Counted from the stretch's first letter, positions 27,633-36,023 are shown. The stretch is 64,000 nt of DNA from Gordonia polyisoprenivorans (GCF_017654315.1 NZ_CP072203.1:2294001-2358000), one strand, 5' to 3'. Made by a program: numbers and translations. The notes: a model not told the origin generated them from the sequence alone.

Positions 27633-27887
27633 ATGGCCGTGACAGCCACGCATTCGCCGATCCTGGTGGTCGATCGCAGTGCCTGCGCCGGCCACGGACT
27701 GTGTTACGGCGCCGCGCCCGAACTGATCGATTGTGACGACCAGGGCGACCCGATCGTCCCGGATCGCGCGCTCACCGAGGCAGAAGTGGTCCAGGCCGCC
27801 GAAGCGGTCGGACTGTGCCCGGAGCGTGCGCTGACCCTGACCGACGGCGTGAACCCCACCGACAACAGCCCCGAGGAGCAGTCATGA
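27633..27887 (+). CDS. Small P450-type ferredoxin
   Basis: This 84-residue acidic ferredoxin has cluster motif CAGHGLC (about residues 18-24) and a distal CPERAL. One Cys of the usual first motif is replaced by His (CxxHxxC), a pattern found in ferredoxins that serve actinobacterial P450s and probably bind a 3Fe-4S cluster. It overlaps the P450 gene by 4 bases, the natural partner. The C terminus is a short Pro/Glu/Ser tail. Confidence 0.9.
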   Translation: MAVTATHSPILVVDRSACAGHGLCYGAAPELIDCDDQGDPIVPDRALTEAEVVQAAEAVGLCPERALTLTDGVNPTDNSPEEQS

Positions 27888-29113
27888 CGACAGCGCAACG
27901 ATCGCGAGAGGACGTGACCGTCGACTTCGACGTCTACGCACCCGATCTCGCCACACCCGTGGACGTCTTCCAGGAAAAGGCGGCAGAGTTGGCCGCCAAG
28001 GGCCCCGTGGTCTACTCGACCGCATACGGGGGCCACTGGATCGTCACGCGGTACCAGGAGATCCACGAGGTGCTCCGCGACGCGGAGACGTTCTCCAGCT
28101 ATCCCAACAACCTGGTCACAAATGAGGCGTTCGGGAAGTTCATCCCGATCGAACTCGATCCGCCGGAGCACACCGGCTATCGCAAGGCTCTCCAGCCCCT
28201 GTTCGGTCCCGCTCGCATGAAGAAACTGTCCGACGACATCCGTCAGGTCGTCAACGACCTGCTCGACGGATTCGCCGACAAGGGGGAGACCGAGTACATC
28301 GAGTCGTTCGCCCACGAGTTGCCGGCCCGGATCTTCCTGGCCCTCATGGACTGGCCGGTGTCGGACGCACCACTGTTCACTGATGCCACCAACGTGGTGC
28401 TGTTCGGCAAACCCGGTGGCACCGAACAGGAATCGCTGGAGGCGCGAGCGATCGCCGGAATGCAGATGCTCGGCTACTTCCAGAAGATGGTCGACGAGCG
28501 TCGCGCCGACCCCGGCGACGACATCACCTCGCAGCTCATCCACACCGAGGTCGAGATGGAAGACGGGCTGCGCCTGCTCACCGACGAAGAACTGAATCGT
28601 ATGTTCTTCCTGTTGCTCGTCGCCGGCCTCCACACCGTCCAGGGATCGTTGGCCTGGGCGATCGTGTACCTGGTCAACAATCCCGAACAGCGGCGCGAGA
28701 TCATCGAGGACCCGGCGATGATCCCGACCGCGGTCGAAGAGATCCTGCGGATCGAGGCCGCGGTCGTCCCCGGGCGCTGCGCGACGCGGGACACCACCTT
28801 GGGCGGCATGGAGATCAAGGAAGGCGAACAGCTGATCCTGATGCTGTGCTCGGCGAATCGGGATTCCTCAGAGTTCGATGACCCCGACGATCTCGACATC
28901 GCCCGTCGTCCCAATCGGCATCTGTCCTTCGGTGGCGGCCCGCACCGCTGCCTCGGATCGCATCTCGCGCGAATCGAGCTGACGATCGCGCTCGAGGAGA
29001 TCCATCGTCGGATTCCCGATTACGAACTGGTGGAATCCGATCCGCCGATCTTCCACTCCAGTCAGGTGCGTGGCTGCGTGCGGATGCCGATCCGGTTCAC
29101 CCCGCAGAGCTGA
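27884..29113 (+). CDS. Cytochrome P450
   Basis: This 409-residue bacterial class I P450 has the ExxR motif in EEILRIE and the haem loop FGGGPHRCLGSHLAR with the axial Cys. The I-helix reads LVAGLHTVQGS, where most P450s have AGxD/ET; here the acid position is His, which may alter proton delivery. The paralogue at 58152 has the usual AGLDT. ATG 27884 overlaps the ferredoxin stop. It probably hydroxylates an unactivated carbon of the pathway substrate. Confidence 0.93.
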   Translation: MTTAQRSREDVTVDFDVYAPDLATPVDVFQEKAAELAAKGPVVYSTAYGGHWIVTRYQEIHEVLRDAETFSSYPNNLVTNEAFGKFIPIELDPPEHTGYRKALQPLFGPARMKKLSDDIRQVVNDLLDGFADKGETEYIESFAHELPARIFLALMDWPVSDAPLFTDATNVVLFGKPGGTEQESLEARAIAGMQMLGYFQKMVDERRADPGDDITSQLIHTEVEMEDGLRLLTDEELNRMFFLLLVAGLHTVQGSLAWAIVYLVNNPEQRREIIEDPAMIPTAVEEILRIEAAVVPGRCATRDTTLGGMEIKEGEQLILMLCSANRDSSEFDDPDDLDIARRPNRHLSFGGGPHRCLGSHLARIELTIALEEIHRRIPDYELVESDPPIFHSSQVRGCVRMPIRFTPQS

Positions 29114-29238
29114 CCGGTATCGGATGACGGGTCGCCGGTCGTATCACCCGGGCTTTCGTATCGCTGCGGGTCGGTATCACCCAGCGCGCGCACGCCCTAC
29201 GGCCGGCGACCCCGCCATCAGGCACCATCCTTGCCCCA

Positions 29239-29261
29239 TAAACCTTCTTGTTGTAGGTTTA
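29239..29261. promoter_or_regulatory. Palindromic operator site F of the ACCTAA-N5-TTAGGT set
   Basis: The outer arms TAAACCT and AGGTTTA form a perfect 7-base inverted repeat around 9 bases. It lies 68 bases upstream of the second Rieske oxygenase gene. The outer arms are the best of the seven sites; the inner bases (TTC/GTA) are the poorest. Confidence 0.62.
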
Positions 29262-29329
29262 GGTGACTGCGGGGCGACCTCGTTCCCCCGTCCCGTCCGG
29301 CCTACGACAGCCCTTTCGGAGGACCTGCC

Positions 29330-30511
29330 ATGACTACTTCGCTTCCGCGCCAGGACCGCATCCGGCGAGCGCTCGAGTTGCTACGCAACGAGACGACGGA
29401 CAAATTCGAGGAGATCATCGCGTTCGAACCCGATGAGTTCACCGACCCCGTCCTGGCCAAGGAGGAACGCGACTACATCTTCGGCCGGGTGCCCTCGATC
29501 GTGGCGCACAGTTCGGAGCTGGCCAAGGCACACGACTTCATGACCGTGCAGATGCCGCGCAACAACCTCATCGTCGTGCGGCAGAATGACGGCAGCGTGC
29601 GCTCGTTCGTCAACCTGTGCCGCCATCGTGGTGCGATGCTCGAGGAGCGCGAGAAGGGCCGGTGCCGGATCTTCTCCTGCGGGTATCACCGGTGGTCCTA
29701 CGATCCCGACGGCACGCTCCGCACGATCACCCGCGATTCGACCTTCGGCGACATCGACCGCAGTGAGCACGGACTCATCGAGATCCCCACCGAGGAACGC
29801 CACGGATTCATCTGGGTCGTCGACAACGCCAAGGCGCAGATCGACGTCGCCGACTGGCTCGGTCCGGAGATCGACGGCATCCTCTCGGAGTATCGCCTCG
29901 AGGATTCGGTGTGCTTCCGCGCGGCGGGATTCGACGAGCCGACCAACTGGAAGATCATGCAGGACGCCTTCCTGGACGGCTATCACATCCAGTACGCGCA
30001 CCCGAACACCGCCGGAAAGATCATCCACACCAACGTCATGGCGTTCGAGGATTTCGGCCGCCACTGCCGGTTCATCGCGCCGCGCAAGTCGATCGACAGG
30101 TTCCTCGAAGAGGATCCGGGTGATGCCAACCTCGACAAATACGTCACCGAGACGCACTTCCTGCTCCCCAACAGCACGCTGTTGCGACAGCCGGATCACT
30201 TCCAGCTGTTGACCTTCCGGCCACATCCGAGCGATCCGACGAAGTCCCGGATGGAGCAGCGACTGATCGTCCCGACGGTCGAGGACAGTGGTATGCCGCC
30301 GGAGAGGTGGGATCGGTTGTGGAACAAGAACTGGGAGATCCTGCTCGCGGTACTGCACAACGAGGACTTCCCACTGCTGCGTCATTCGCAGGTCGGAATG
30401 GGCAGCGCCGATGCAGGAGATATGTTGCTGGGCCGCAACGAGATCGCCAATCAGGTCTTTCGCCGTGAAACGAAGAAGCTGGTCGCGCAGGGTCGCGCCG
30501 ACAACGCATAG
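29330..30511 (+). CDS. Rieske [2Fe-2S] ring-hydroxylating oxygenase, alpha-subunit type
   Basis: This 393-residue oxygenase has Rieske ligands in CRHRG (about residues 97-101) and CGYHRW (about 117-122). The iron site lies in NWKIMQDAFLDGYHIQYAH (about 206-224). It is a distant paralogue of the oxygenase at 17031-18215 and, like it, has no beta subunit nearby. RBS: CGGAGGA before ATG 29330. It is followed after 15 bases by an acetyltransferase gene. Confidence 0.9.
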   Translation: MTTSLPRQDRIRRALELLRNETTDKFEEIIAFEPDEFTDPVLAKEERDYIFGRVPSIVAHSSELAKAHDFMTVQMPRNNLIVVRQNDGSVRSFVNLCRHRGAMLEEREKGRCRIFSCGYHRWSYDPDGTLRTITRDSTFGDIDRSEHGLIEIPTEERHGFIWVVDNAKAQIDVADWLGPEIDGILSEYRLEDSVCFRAAGFDEPTNWKIMQDAFLDGYHIQYAHPNTAGKIIHTNVMAFEDFGRHCRFIAPRKSIDRFLEEDPGDANLDKYVTETHFLLPNSTLLRQPDHFQLLTFRPHPSDPTKSRMEQRLIVPTVEDSGMPPERWDRLWNKNWEILLAVLHNEDFPLLRHSQVGMGSADAGDMLLGRNEIANQVFRRETKKLVAQGRADNA

Positions 30512-30526
30512 CCGGTCGGTACGACG

Positions 30527-31459
30527 ATGATCAAGTACGAATGGCGTGACGGTTTCGACGAGTCGGAGGCCGCCGAACTCCGTGGGCTCCTCGAGCGGGC
30601 CGCCGCCTACGACGCCGAGCCCGAGTACAACACCATCGACCCCGACGACGTCGTGGCACGGACGGCCGAGCCGGATCACGTTCGCAATCTGGTCATCTGG
30701 ATGCTCCCGCGCCCCAATACGCTCGACGGTCCACCGGACCCGGAACGGATCGCCGGGATGATCCGATTCGTGGATCGGGGCGAACACTGGTGGGACGCAA
30801 CCGTCGTCATCGATCCGGACCTCCGGTCCATCGGGATCATGACCCTGCTGCTGGAACAGGCCGGACTGAACCTGGCCGCCGACGGGGGATGGCTGGGCAG
30901 CGGTATCCATCGGGTCCAGGCCTGGGCGCGGGGGAACCATCCGGCGTCCGGGCGGATCGGCGATCGCAATCTCATTCCGCGCACCCGGCGTGTGTGGAAA
31001 CTGATCCGGCCGCATGACGGTACCGAGTCCGAACAGACGCTCAACACACTGTCGGTTGAGGATGCCCCCGACGTGCTCGCCTACGCGGACCGACTCGAGT
31101 CCGGTGGCCAGGCCGCGCAAGCCCGCGCACTGGCCGGTACCCTCGGCGGCGACGGCATCCAGCGGCAGGTGCTGGCCCTGCGTGAGGACAAACAGATCTG
31201 CGGCCTCGTCGATCTCGGCCTCGTCGCCCTCGACTCCGAGGAGTACGGGCGGTGTGCACCGGTACGTCATCTGTCGACGCGGACACACGATCGGGCCGCG
31301 ATCACCACGCTGCTGCTCGGCGCGGCGTCGGCGGCGTCGAAGGCTGGGCTCCACGCGATCCAGATCCACGTCGAATCCACCGACGACGACCTCGTCGGGG
31401 TATGCCGTCTCCTCGGATTCCAGCACGATCGGACCGACGTCCGTTACGAATTGCGCTGA
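30527..31459 (+). CDS. Tandem GNAT acetyltransferase, mycothiol-synthase-like
   Basis: This 310-residue protein seems to contain two GNAT-like halves. The first has VVIDPDLRSIGIMTLLLEQA, an acetyl-CoA loop in which the usual R/Q-x-x-G-x-G/A is degenerate. The WARGNHPASGRIGDRNLIPRTRRVWKLIRP segment recalls mycothiol synthase (MshD), and the second half ends in HVESTDDDLVGVCRLLGF. The true MshD is a housekeeping enzyme; this one sits in a catabolic operon with a Rieske oxygenase, so a different acceptor is likely. Function uncertain. Confidence 0.65.
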   Translation: MIKYEWRDGFDESEAAELRGLLERAAAYDAEPEYNTIDPDDVVARTAEPDHVRNLVIWMLPRPNTLDGPPDPERIAGMIRFVDRGEHWWDATVVIDPDLRSIGIMTLLLEQAGLNLAADGGWLGSGIHRVQAWARGNHPASGRIGDRNLIPRTRRVWKLIRPHDGTESEQTLNTLSVEDAPDVLAYADRLESGGQAAQARALAGTLGGDGIQRQVLALREDKQICGLVDLGLVALDSEEYGRCAPVRHLSTRTHDRAAITTLLLGAASAASKAGLHAIQIHVESTDDDLVGVCRLLGFQHDRTDVRYELR

Positions 31460-31492
31460 CACAGAGCGGGATCAGCGAAAACCATGTCCGAT

Positions 31493-31515
31493 TTATCCTA
31501 ATAGCTTTAGACTAC
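31493..31515. promoter_or_regulatory. Palindromic operator site G of the ACCTAA-N5-TTAGGT set
   Basis: The core reads CCTAA-tagct-TTAGA, 55 bases upstream of the second acyl-CoA ligase gene. The inner core fits well while the outer right arm is weak. The following AGAGAGACTCAC contains the ribosome binding site of the ligase. Confidence 0.55.
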
Positions 31516-31570
31516 GACCAGCCCCGTCCACACCCCGGTCACCCGCCGGGCGGAAAGCAGAGAGACTCAC

Positions 31571-33091
31571 ATGACCGCGACAATCGGAGCAGCCCTCGAC
31601 TGGTGGGCACGTACCAAGGGGGATGCCACCGCGCTGGTGTTCACCGAGTCCGAGCTGAACTACCGCCAACTCCGCGACTGGACGAGTCGGGTGGCGCGAG
31701 CGTTCGTCGACGATCACGGGGTCTCGCGCGGCGATCGGGTCGGTGTCCTGGGCCCGAACTCGCTCGAATGGCCGGTGGCCGCACTCTCGGTGCTGAAGGC
31801 CGGTGGTGTGCTCGTCCCGCTGAACAGCCGATACAAGCCGGCCGAACTGCGCAAGATCGCCGACGACGCGGGCATCGGACTCGTGATCGTCGCACCCGGT
31901 TTCGAGCAACTCGCCGAGGACACCTCGGCGATCGGTGAATCCTTCGACGTCGTCCGGTACGACGAATTGCAGCGGCTGCGGTCGGGCGAGGCGGACCGGT
32001 TCCGGGTCGACCTCGAGCCGGAGGAGCCGACCACCGTGCTGTTCACCAGCGGATCGACCGGCCTGTCCAAGGGGGTCATCCTGACCAACCGGACGCTGTT
32101 GTCGATCGTGCTCGAGAACACCCTGACCGAGGAGGGATTCCGGCCCGGCGCAACGACTTTGCTGGTGCTGCCACTGGCGTTCACGCCCGGACTGGTCTAC
32201 GGACTGCTCATCACCACCGTGCTCGGCGGGAAGCTGATCATCGAGCCCGAACTGAATCCGGGCAACGCCGTGGCGCTGTTGGAGAAGCACTCCGTCAACG
32301 CCATCTTCGGGGTGCCGTTGATCTTCGAAGCACTCTCGCGTGCACCGGAATTCGCGACCGCCGACCTCACCTCGATCAAGACCGCGATCGTCGGTGGCGC
32401 GGCGGTCCCCACCGATCTGCTCACACGCTGGTCGGACAAGGGTGTACTGCTGCGCCAGATCTACGGGATGACCGAGGCCGGTGGCGTGGCGACCGCGACG
32501 ATCCGGTCCGAGGCCCTCGAGTTCCCGGACCGGTGTGGCACCGGGTCGATCTTCACCGAGGTGACGGTCTTCAACGACGACGGTGCACCCGCGCAACCCG
32601 GTGAGGAAGGTGAACTCGTGGTCCGTGGGCCGGGCGTCACGCCGGGTTACTGGAACGACGAGGAGGCCACGGCCGCCGCCCTACGCAACGGCTGGCTGCA
32701 CAGTGGGGATCTGGGCGTGATGGATACCGACGGCCGGGTGAAGTTCGTCGACCGACTCAAGGACCTGATCATCTCCGGCGGGATCAACATCTCACCGGTG
32801 GAACTCGAGATGGCCATCATGGCGATCGACGGCGTCGAGGAGGTCGCGGTCATCGCCGCCCACGACGACCGGTTCGGTGAGACCCCGGCAGCCATCGTCA
32901 CCGTCTCGGGCGACGTCGACGCCCAGGCGATCGTTGCGCACTGCGAGAAGGTGCTGGCCGACTTCAAGGTGCCCCGATACGTCGTCGTCCGACAGGATCC
33001 GCTGCCGCGACTGCCAAGCGGGAAGATCGCCAAGACCGTCATCCGAGACGAGTACAAGGACGTCGACACCCGGTTCTCGAAGGTGCGCTGA
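31571..33091 (+). CDS. AMP-forming acyl-CoA ligase
   Basis: This 506-residue adenylate-forming enzyme shows LFTSGSTGLSKGVIL (about residues 157-171), YGMTEAGG, WLHSGDLG, ISGGINISPVELE and the catalytic Lys in LPSGKIAKTVI. It activates a carboxylic acid to its CoA ester. It is the only gene between site G and the strong stem-loop at 33095, so it is probably monocistronic. With the ligase at 13471 the region has two activating enzymes, possibly for two different acids of one pathway. Confidence 0.92.
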   Translation: MTATIGAALDWWARTKGDATALVFTESELNYRQLRDWTSRVARAFVDDHGVSRGDRVGVLGPNSLEWPVAALSVLKAGGVLVPLNSRYKPAELRKIADDAGIGLVIVAPGFEQLAEDTSAIGESFDVVRYDELQRLRSGEADRFRVDLEPEEPTTVLFTSGSTGLSKGVILTNRTLLSIVLENTLTEEGFRPGATTLLVLPLAFTPGLVYGLLITTVLGGKLIIEPELNPGNAVALLEKHSVNAIFGVPLIFEALSRAPEFATADLTSIKTAIVGGAAVPTDLLTRWSDKGVLLRQIYGMTEAGGVATATIRSEALEFPDRCGTGSIFTEVTVFNDDGAPAQPGEEGELVVRGPGVTPGYWNDEEATAAALRNGWLHSGDLGVMDTDGRVKFVDRLKDLIISGGINISPVELEMAIMAIDGVEEVAVIAAHDDRFGETPAAIVTVSGDVDAQAIVAHCEKVLADFKVPRYVVVRQDPLPRLPSGKIAKTVIRDEYKDVDTRFSKVR

Positions 33092-33094
33092 TCG

Positions 33095-33133
33095 GCACAC
33101 TCCTCTCGCCTGTACCAGGTGAGAGGAGTGTGC
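33095..33133 (+). terminator. Stem-loop terminator after the acyl-CoA ligase
   Basis: An 18-base arm GCACACTCCTCTCGCCTG pairs with the reverse arm at 33116-33133 with one mismatch around a 3-base loop. It starts 3 bases after the ligase stop. No T-run follows, as is common for actinobacterial terminators. Confidence 0.7.
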
Positions 33134-33197
33134 AGACATTCGACAGCAGGCGTCTCTTGTATCGTGGAGGTTCGGATACCAGGGACGAAAGGCTGAC

Positions 33198-33875
33198 GTG
33201 GCGCGCAGGAAGACGGGCAACGTCCTCAGTGAGGATGTGGACGAAGCCCGCAAGCAGATCATGGTCGCCGCCGAGCGCGTGTTCCAACGGTACGGTGTCG
33301 CCAAGACGACCATGGACGACATCGGCCGCGAGGCCGGGGTCTCGCGGCCCACCGTATACCGATATTTCGGGGACCGCGACAGCTTGATCGCGGCGCTGAT
33401 CGAGCGCCGATCGCGGATGCTCTTCGTCAAGGCCCGCAAATTCCTCCTCGACATGCCGACCTTCTCCGAGCAGCTCGTCGAGGGCCTGATCTACCTGGTC
33501 GATCGCGGGCGCAAGGATCCGTTGGTTCGCATCCTGGTCAGTCCCGAACACATGCAGATGGCCGAGCCGCTGGTCGGCAGTTCGGGACTCGCGGCCAGGC
33601 TCACCGCGGAGATGTGGGGACCGGTGATCGACCGGGCGATCGAGCGCGGTGAGATCCGCTCCGACCTCGACCGGGAAAAGGTCGCGGAATGGATTGCGCT
33701 GGTGCAATTCATCCTCGTCGGCCGGCTGGACTTCGATCGGCCCGATGACCCGGCGCACCGAGAGATGCTGCGCAACTTCGTTCTGCCCGCCTTCGCGCCC
33801 GGAGCTGCGGTCGCCTCCGGTCCGGTCGCGTCCGGCGCACCCTCCTCCGACGCCGTGACCGAGGTCCGGTCCTGA
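33198..33875 (+). CDS. TetR-family transcriptional regulator
   Basis: This 225-residue regulator starts with GTG 33198, preceded by GACGAAAGG. The HTH is TTMDDIGREAGVSRPTVYRYF (about residues 37-57). The C-terminal 30 residues are Ala/Ser/Pro-rich. It is a close paralogue of the next gene (shared KTTM-D-R-AGVSR/ATVYR-F-DR-SLI pattern), so the pair looks like a tandem duplication. It is one candidate regulator of the ACCTAA set. Confidence 0.87.
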   Translation: MARRKTGNVLSEDVDEARKQIMVAAERVFQRYGVAKTTMDDIGREAGVSRPTVYRYFGDRDSLIAALIERRSRMLFVKARKFLLDMPTFSEQLVEGLIYLVDRGRKDPLVRILVSPEHMQMAEPLVGSSGLAARLTAEMWGPVIDRAIERGEIRSDLDREKVAEWIALVQFILVGRLDFDRPDDPAHREMLRNFVLPAFAPGAAVASGPVASGAPSSDAVTEVRS

Positions 33876-33952
33876 GCGCGACCGGTTCCGGGGCTGCAGG
33901 GTCCGGGACTGGAGGCTCCGGAACCGGGGGCTCCGCAACGGGGGTCAACGAG

Positions 33953-34513
33953 GTGGCCGACACCATCCTCGGCGCGGCCGAGATGTGTTTCGAGCGATTC
34001 GGGATCACCAAGACGACGATGGAAGACGTGGCCCGTGCGGCGAAGATGTCGCGTGCCACCGTGTACCGGCATTTCTCCGACCGGGAGAGCCTGATCATGG
34101 CCTCGGTGACCCGCCGCGCGCGGATGAACATCGAACCCGCGCGGTCCTACATCGCGAACTGCCGGACGCTCGAGGACAAGATCGTCGAGGGCATCGGCCA
34201 CAACGTGCGTCGTGGTCGGCGTGATCCGATGGTGCACCTGCTCGTCTCGCCGGAGGAGATGACCCTCTCGACGCAACTGCTGTGGCGCTCGGGAACCGCC
34301 ATCGACCTCACCTACGAACTCTGGGCTCCCATCCTCACCGAAGCGCAGATGCTCGGTGAGATGCGCAAGGACGTCGACGTGCGACTGCTCTGCGAGTGGA
34401 TCGCCGAGATCGAGATCGCCTACATCAGCCAGACCGACGGTTCCGACGACGCACTGAAACGGTTGCAGGAGAAGGTGCGCCGATTCCTGGTGCCCTCGCT
34501 TGTCCCGCAGTGA
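33953..34513 (+). CDS. TetR-family transcriptional regulator, tandem paralogue
   Basis: This 186-residue regulator begins at GTG 33953 with HTH TTMEDVARAAKMSRATVYRHF (about residues 21-41). The frame stays open upstream to the stop of the previous TetR gene and would encode a Gly/Ser/Thr-rich stretch (repeats of GSGT), but no ATG/GTG/TTG is found there, so the short form is preferred. It is followed by a perfect 13-base stem-loop at 34545. Confidence 0.83.
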   Translation: MADTILGAAEMCFERFGITKTTMEDVARAAKMSRATVYRHFSDRESLIMASVTRRARMNIEPARSYIANCRTLEDKIVEGIGHNVRRGRRDPMVHLLVSPEEMTLSTQLLWRSGTAIDLTYELWAPILTEAQMLGEMRKDVDVRLLCEWIAEIEIAYISQTDGSDDALKRLQEKVRRFLVPSLVPQ

Positions 34514-34544
34514 CGGCCCGAACCACCGACATCGTCACAGCACA

Positions 34545-34577
34545 GTGCCCGGACCGCTGGGTCGGCGGTCCGGGCAC
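34545..34577 (+). terminator. Perfect 13-bp stem-loop after the TetR pair
   Basis: GTGCCCGGACCGC pairs perfectly with GCGGTCCGGGCAC around a 7-base loop, 31 bases after the stop of the second TetR gene. It is the strongest stem in this part of the window. Confidence 0.75.
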
Positions 34578-34953
34578 GGTCTCTGTGAGAGCGACGGCCC
34601 CAGACAATGCGCCTCTCGGCAAACGGCCGCTCGAAGCGGCAAATGGGGTGGGGCCCGGGGCAGACTCTGGGACCGTCGGTTGCATCAACGCCGGTGGAGG
34701 CGCGCGGTATTCCCCCCCCGCCGAGTCGACGCAGGCGTCGGTGCCCCAGGATGCCGCGGATCCCTTCGACTGCTCTCTCGTTCTCACCGCAGAGGCCGGT
34801 GGCGGCTTGCCGGAACCCGCCCAGCAGATCGAGGCCATCCTCACGCGGTACCGGGACGCAGGCATGACGATGCCGCTGTTGTGGCCGCCGTTTCGCGTTG
34901 TTCCCACCTCGGTGAGGATGGACGATTCGACTGACGAACAGTCCTGCCCAGGG
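34578..34953. other. Non-coding stretch with a possible decayed gene fragment
   Basis: No intact gene is seen. A short plus-strand segment at about 34795-34920 translates to PEPAQQIEAILTRYRDAGM and then TMPLLWPPFR, which has the look of coding sequence but runs into unrelated codons on both sides. I regard it as a possible remnant. The stretch also has a run of eight C at about 34714-34721. Confidence 0.35.
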
Positions 34954-35391
34954 TCAACGCGGGCTGACGGCGCCGGTCTGCGCAAACCACTGATGCCAGC
35001 GCAGACCGGTCACGATGATCACTGCACCGTGCGGGCGGTGATCGCGATACTGCGGATACTTCCTCGCCAACGCGGTGATCGCAGTCGTGCCCTCCTCGGA
35101 GGCGGCGTCGACGACAACAGCGTGACCGTCCACCCGTACCCACCAGAGCTCCCCCCATTCGTCGGAGTAATGGTCGACAAGCACCGACACCCGGGGATTC
35201 TCCTCGATGTTCGCCAGGCGTCTGAGGGCTTGGGAGCGTTTGGGTTTGTGGTCGACGCCGGTGACGAGACGCTCGTCGTCGAGTGCGAAGACGATGGGTA
35301 CCAGATGCGGTGTGCCGTCGGCGCGAGCGGTGGCCAGACGGGCCACGCGCGCCGCGGCGAACGCCCGCACGCAGGCGGTGTCGAAGGACAT
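34954..35391 (-). CDS. PPOX-class F420-dependent oxidoreductase-like protein
   Basis: This 145-residue protein begins at ATG 35391 (MSFDTACVRAF) and shows the split-barrel flavin/F420-binding pattern VARLATARADGTPHLVPIVFALDD, HKPKRSQALRRLANIEENPRVSVLVDHY and WWVRVDG. The family members in actinobacteria use the deazaflavin F420. The open frame extends upstream without a plausible start. It stands alone on the minus strand between two regulator genes and a decayed gene; substrate unknown. Confidence 0.83.
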   Translation of the reverse strand: MSFDTACVRAFAAARVARLATARADGTPHLVPIVFALDDERLVTGVDHKPKRSQALRRLANIEENPRVSVLVDHYSDEWGELWWVRVDGHAVVVDAASEEGTTAITALARKYPQYRDHRPHGAVIIVTGLRWHQWFAQTGAVSPR

Positions 35392-35464
35392 AAGGTCTAC
35401 GCTCGCACATCTTCGACACGGCAGTGCGTGATCGTCAGGCACGGCGAGATCGTCAAGCACGCGT

Positions 35465-35965
35465 TCAGGGCGCGGGCTCACGCCCCGACCAGTTCGCCAA
35501 CCGCTCGGTGGCGCCCGCCGTGGCACGGGGTCCGACGACGGCGTCGAACGCTACCTCGTCGACGGCGCGGATCTCGGCCGGGATGAATTGCCGTGCGATC
35601 GCGAGCGTGGTCTCGGCAAGTGCAGGCTCGGTCTCGGCGTTCTGGCCGGTGGCGACGGCGAGGTCCCAGCCGCGGACCGGGATTTCGTTGACGCAGCCCC
35701 ACAGCGCCCCGGCACCCGGAGCTTCTCCCCACGGAACGCGTACCGGTGCAACGAGTTTCGCGTTATCTGACCAGAGCGCCACGGCTTGGTCGGTCGCGCT
35801 GTTATAGGTGGCGGGATCGTGGTGTTCGTCGGTGCGGACGTCGAAGTCGTCACACGGTGCGGGGGAGTCGAGCTGATCATCGCGAACGTGGACGATCAAG
35901 GCGCCGACCCATTGGGTGGCCGCGGTGTAAAAGGGCCGGGGATCTGCGGGCTGGGTGTTGGTCAC
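35465..35965 (-). CDS. DinB/MDMPI-like protein with internal deletion, copy 1
   Basis: This protein of about 166 residues belongs to the mycothiol-dependent maleylpyruvate isomerase-like (DinB-fold) group. It starts at GTG 35965 (MTNTQPADPRPF). Compared with copy 2 at 59805-60405 it lacks about 25 residues between FDVR and the DPATY segment, including a conserved SHL. The later HGWDLA is changed to RGWDLA. Both changes remove likely metal-binding His residues, so the reading frame is open but the protein may be inactive. Copy 2 is frameshifted. Confidence 0.65.
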   Translation of the reverse strand: MTNTQPADPRPFYTAATQWVGALIVHVRDDQLDSPAPCDDFDVRTDEHHDPATYNSATDQAVALWSDNAKLVAPVRVPWGEAPGAGALWGCVNEIPVRGWDLAVATGQNAETEPALAETTLAIARQFIPAEIRAVDEVAFDAVVGPRATAGATERLANWSGREPAP

Positions 35966-36005
35966 GACGGAGGTGGGGTTGACGTGACCCCCACCGCGCA
36001 CGTAT

Positions 36006-36023
36006 CGTATAACTGATTATACG
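36006..36023. promoter_or_regulatory. 18-bp palindrome upstream of the thiolase gene
   Basis: CGTATAA-CTGA-TTATACG is a perfect 7-base inverted repeat, 43 bases before the thiolase start and 41 bases upstream of the divergent MDMPI-like gene. It is AT-rich in a GC-rich setting and could be an operator overlapping a promoter. Confidence 0.5.

Noticed and set aside
29381..31462. 693-codon minus-strand open frame opposite the Rieske and GNAT genes
   Set aside because: Its great length comes from GC bias at third positions of the sense genes. The product lacks motifs, and the Rieske ligands on the plus strand are perfect.
34396..35586. Long plus-strand open frame of 396 codons
   Set aside because: It crosses the end of a TetR gene, a strong terminator and the antisense of the PPOX-type gene, and its product has no domain pattern. 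The minus-strand gene at 34954-35391 explains the second half.
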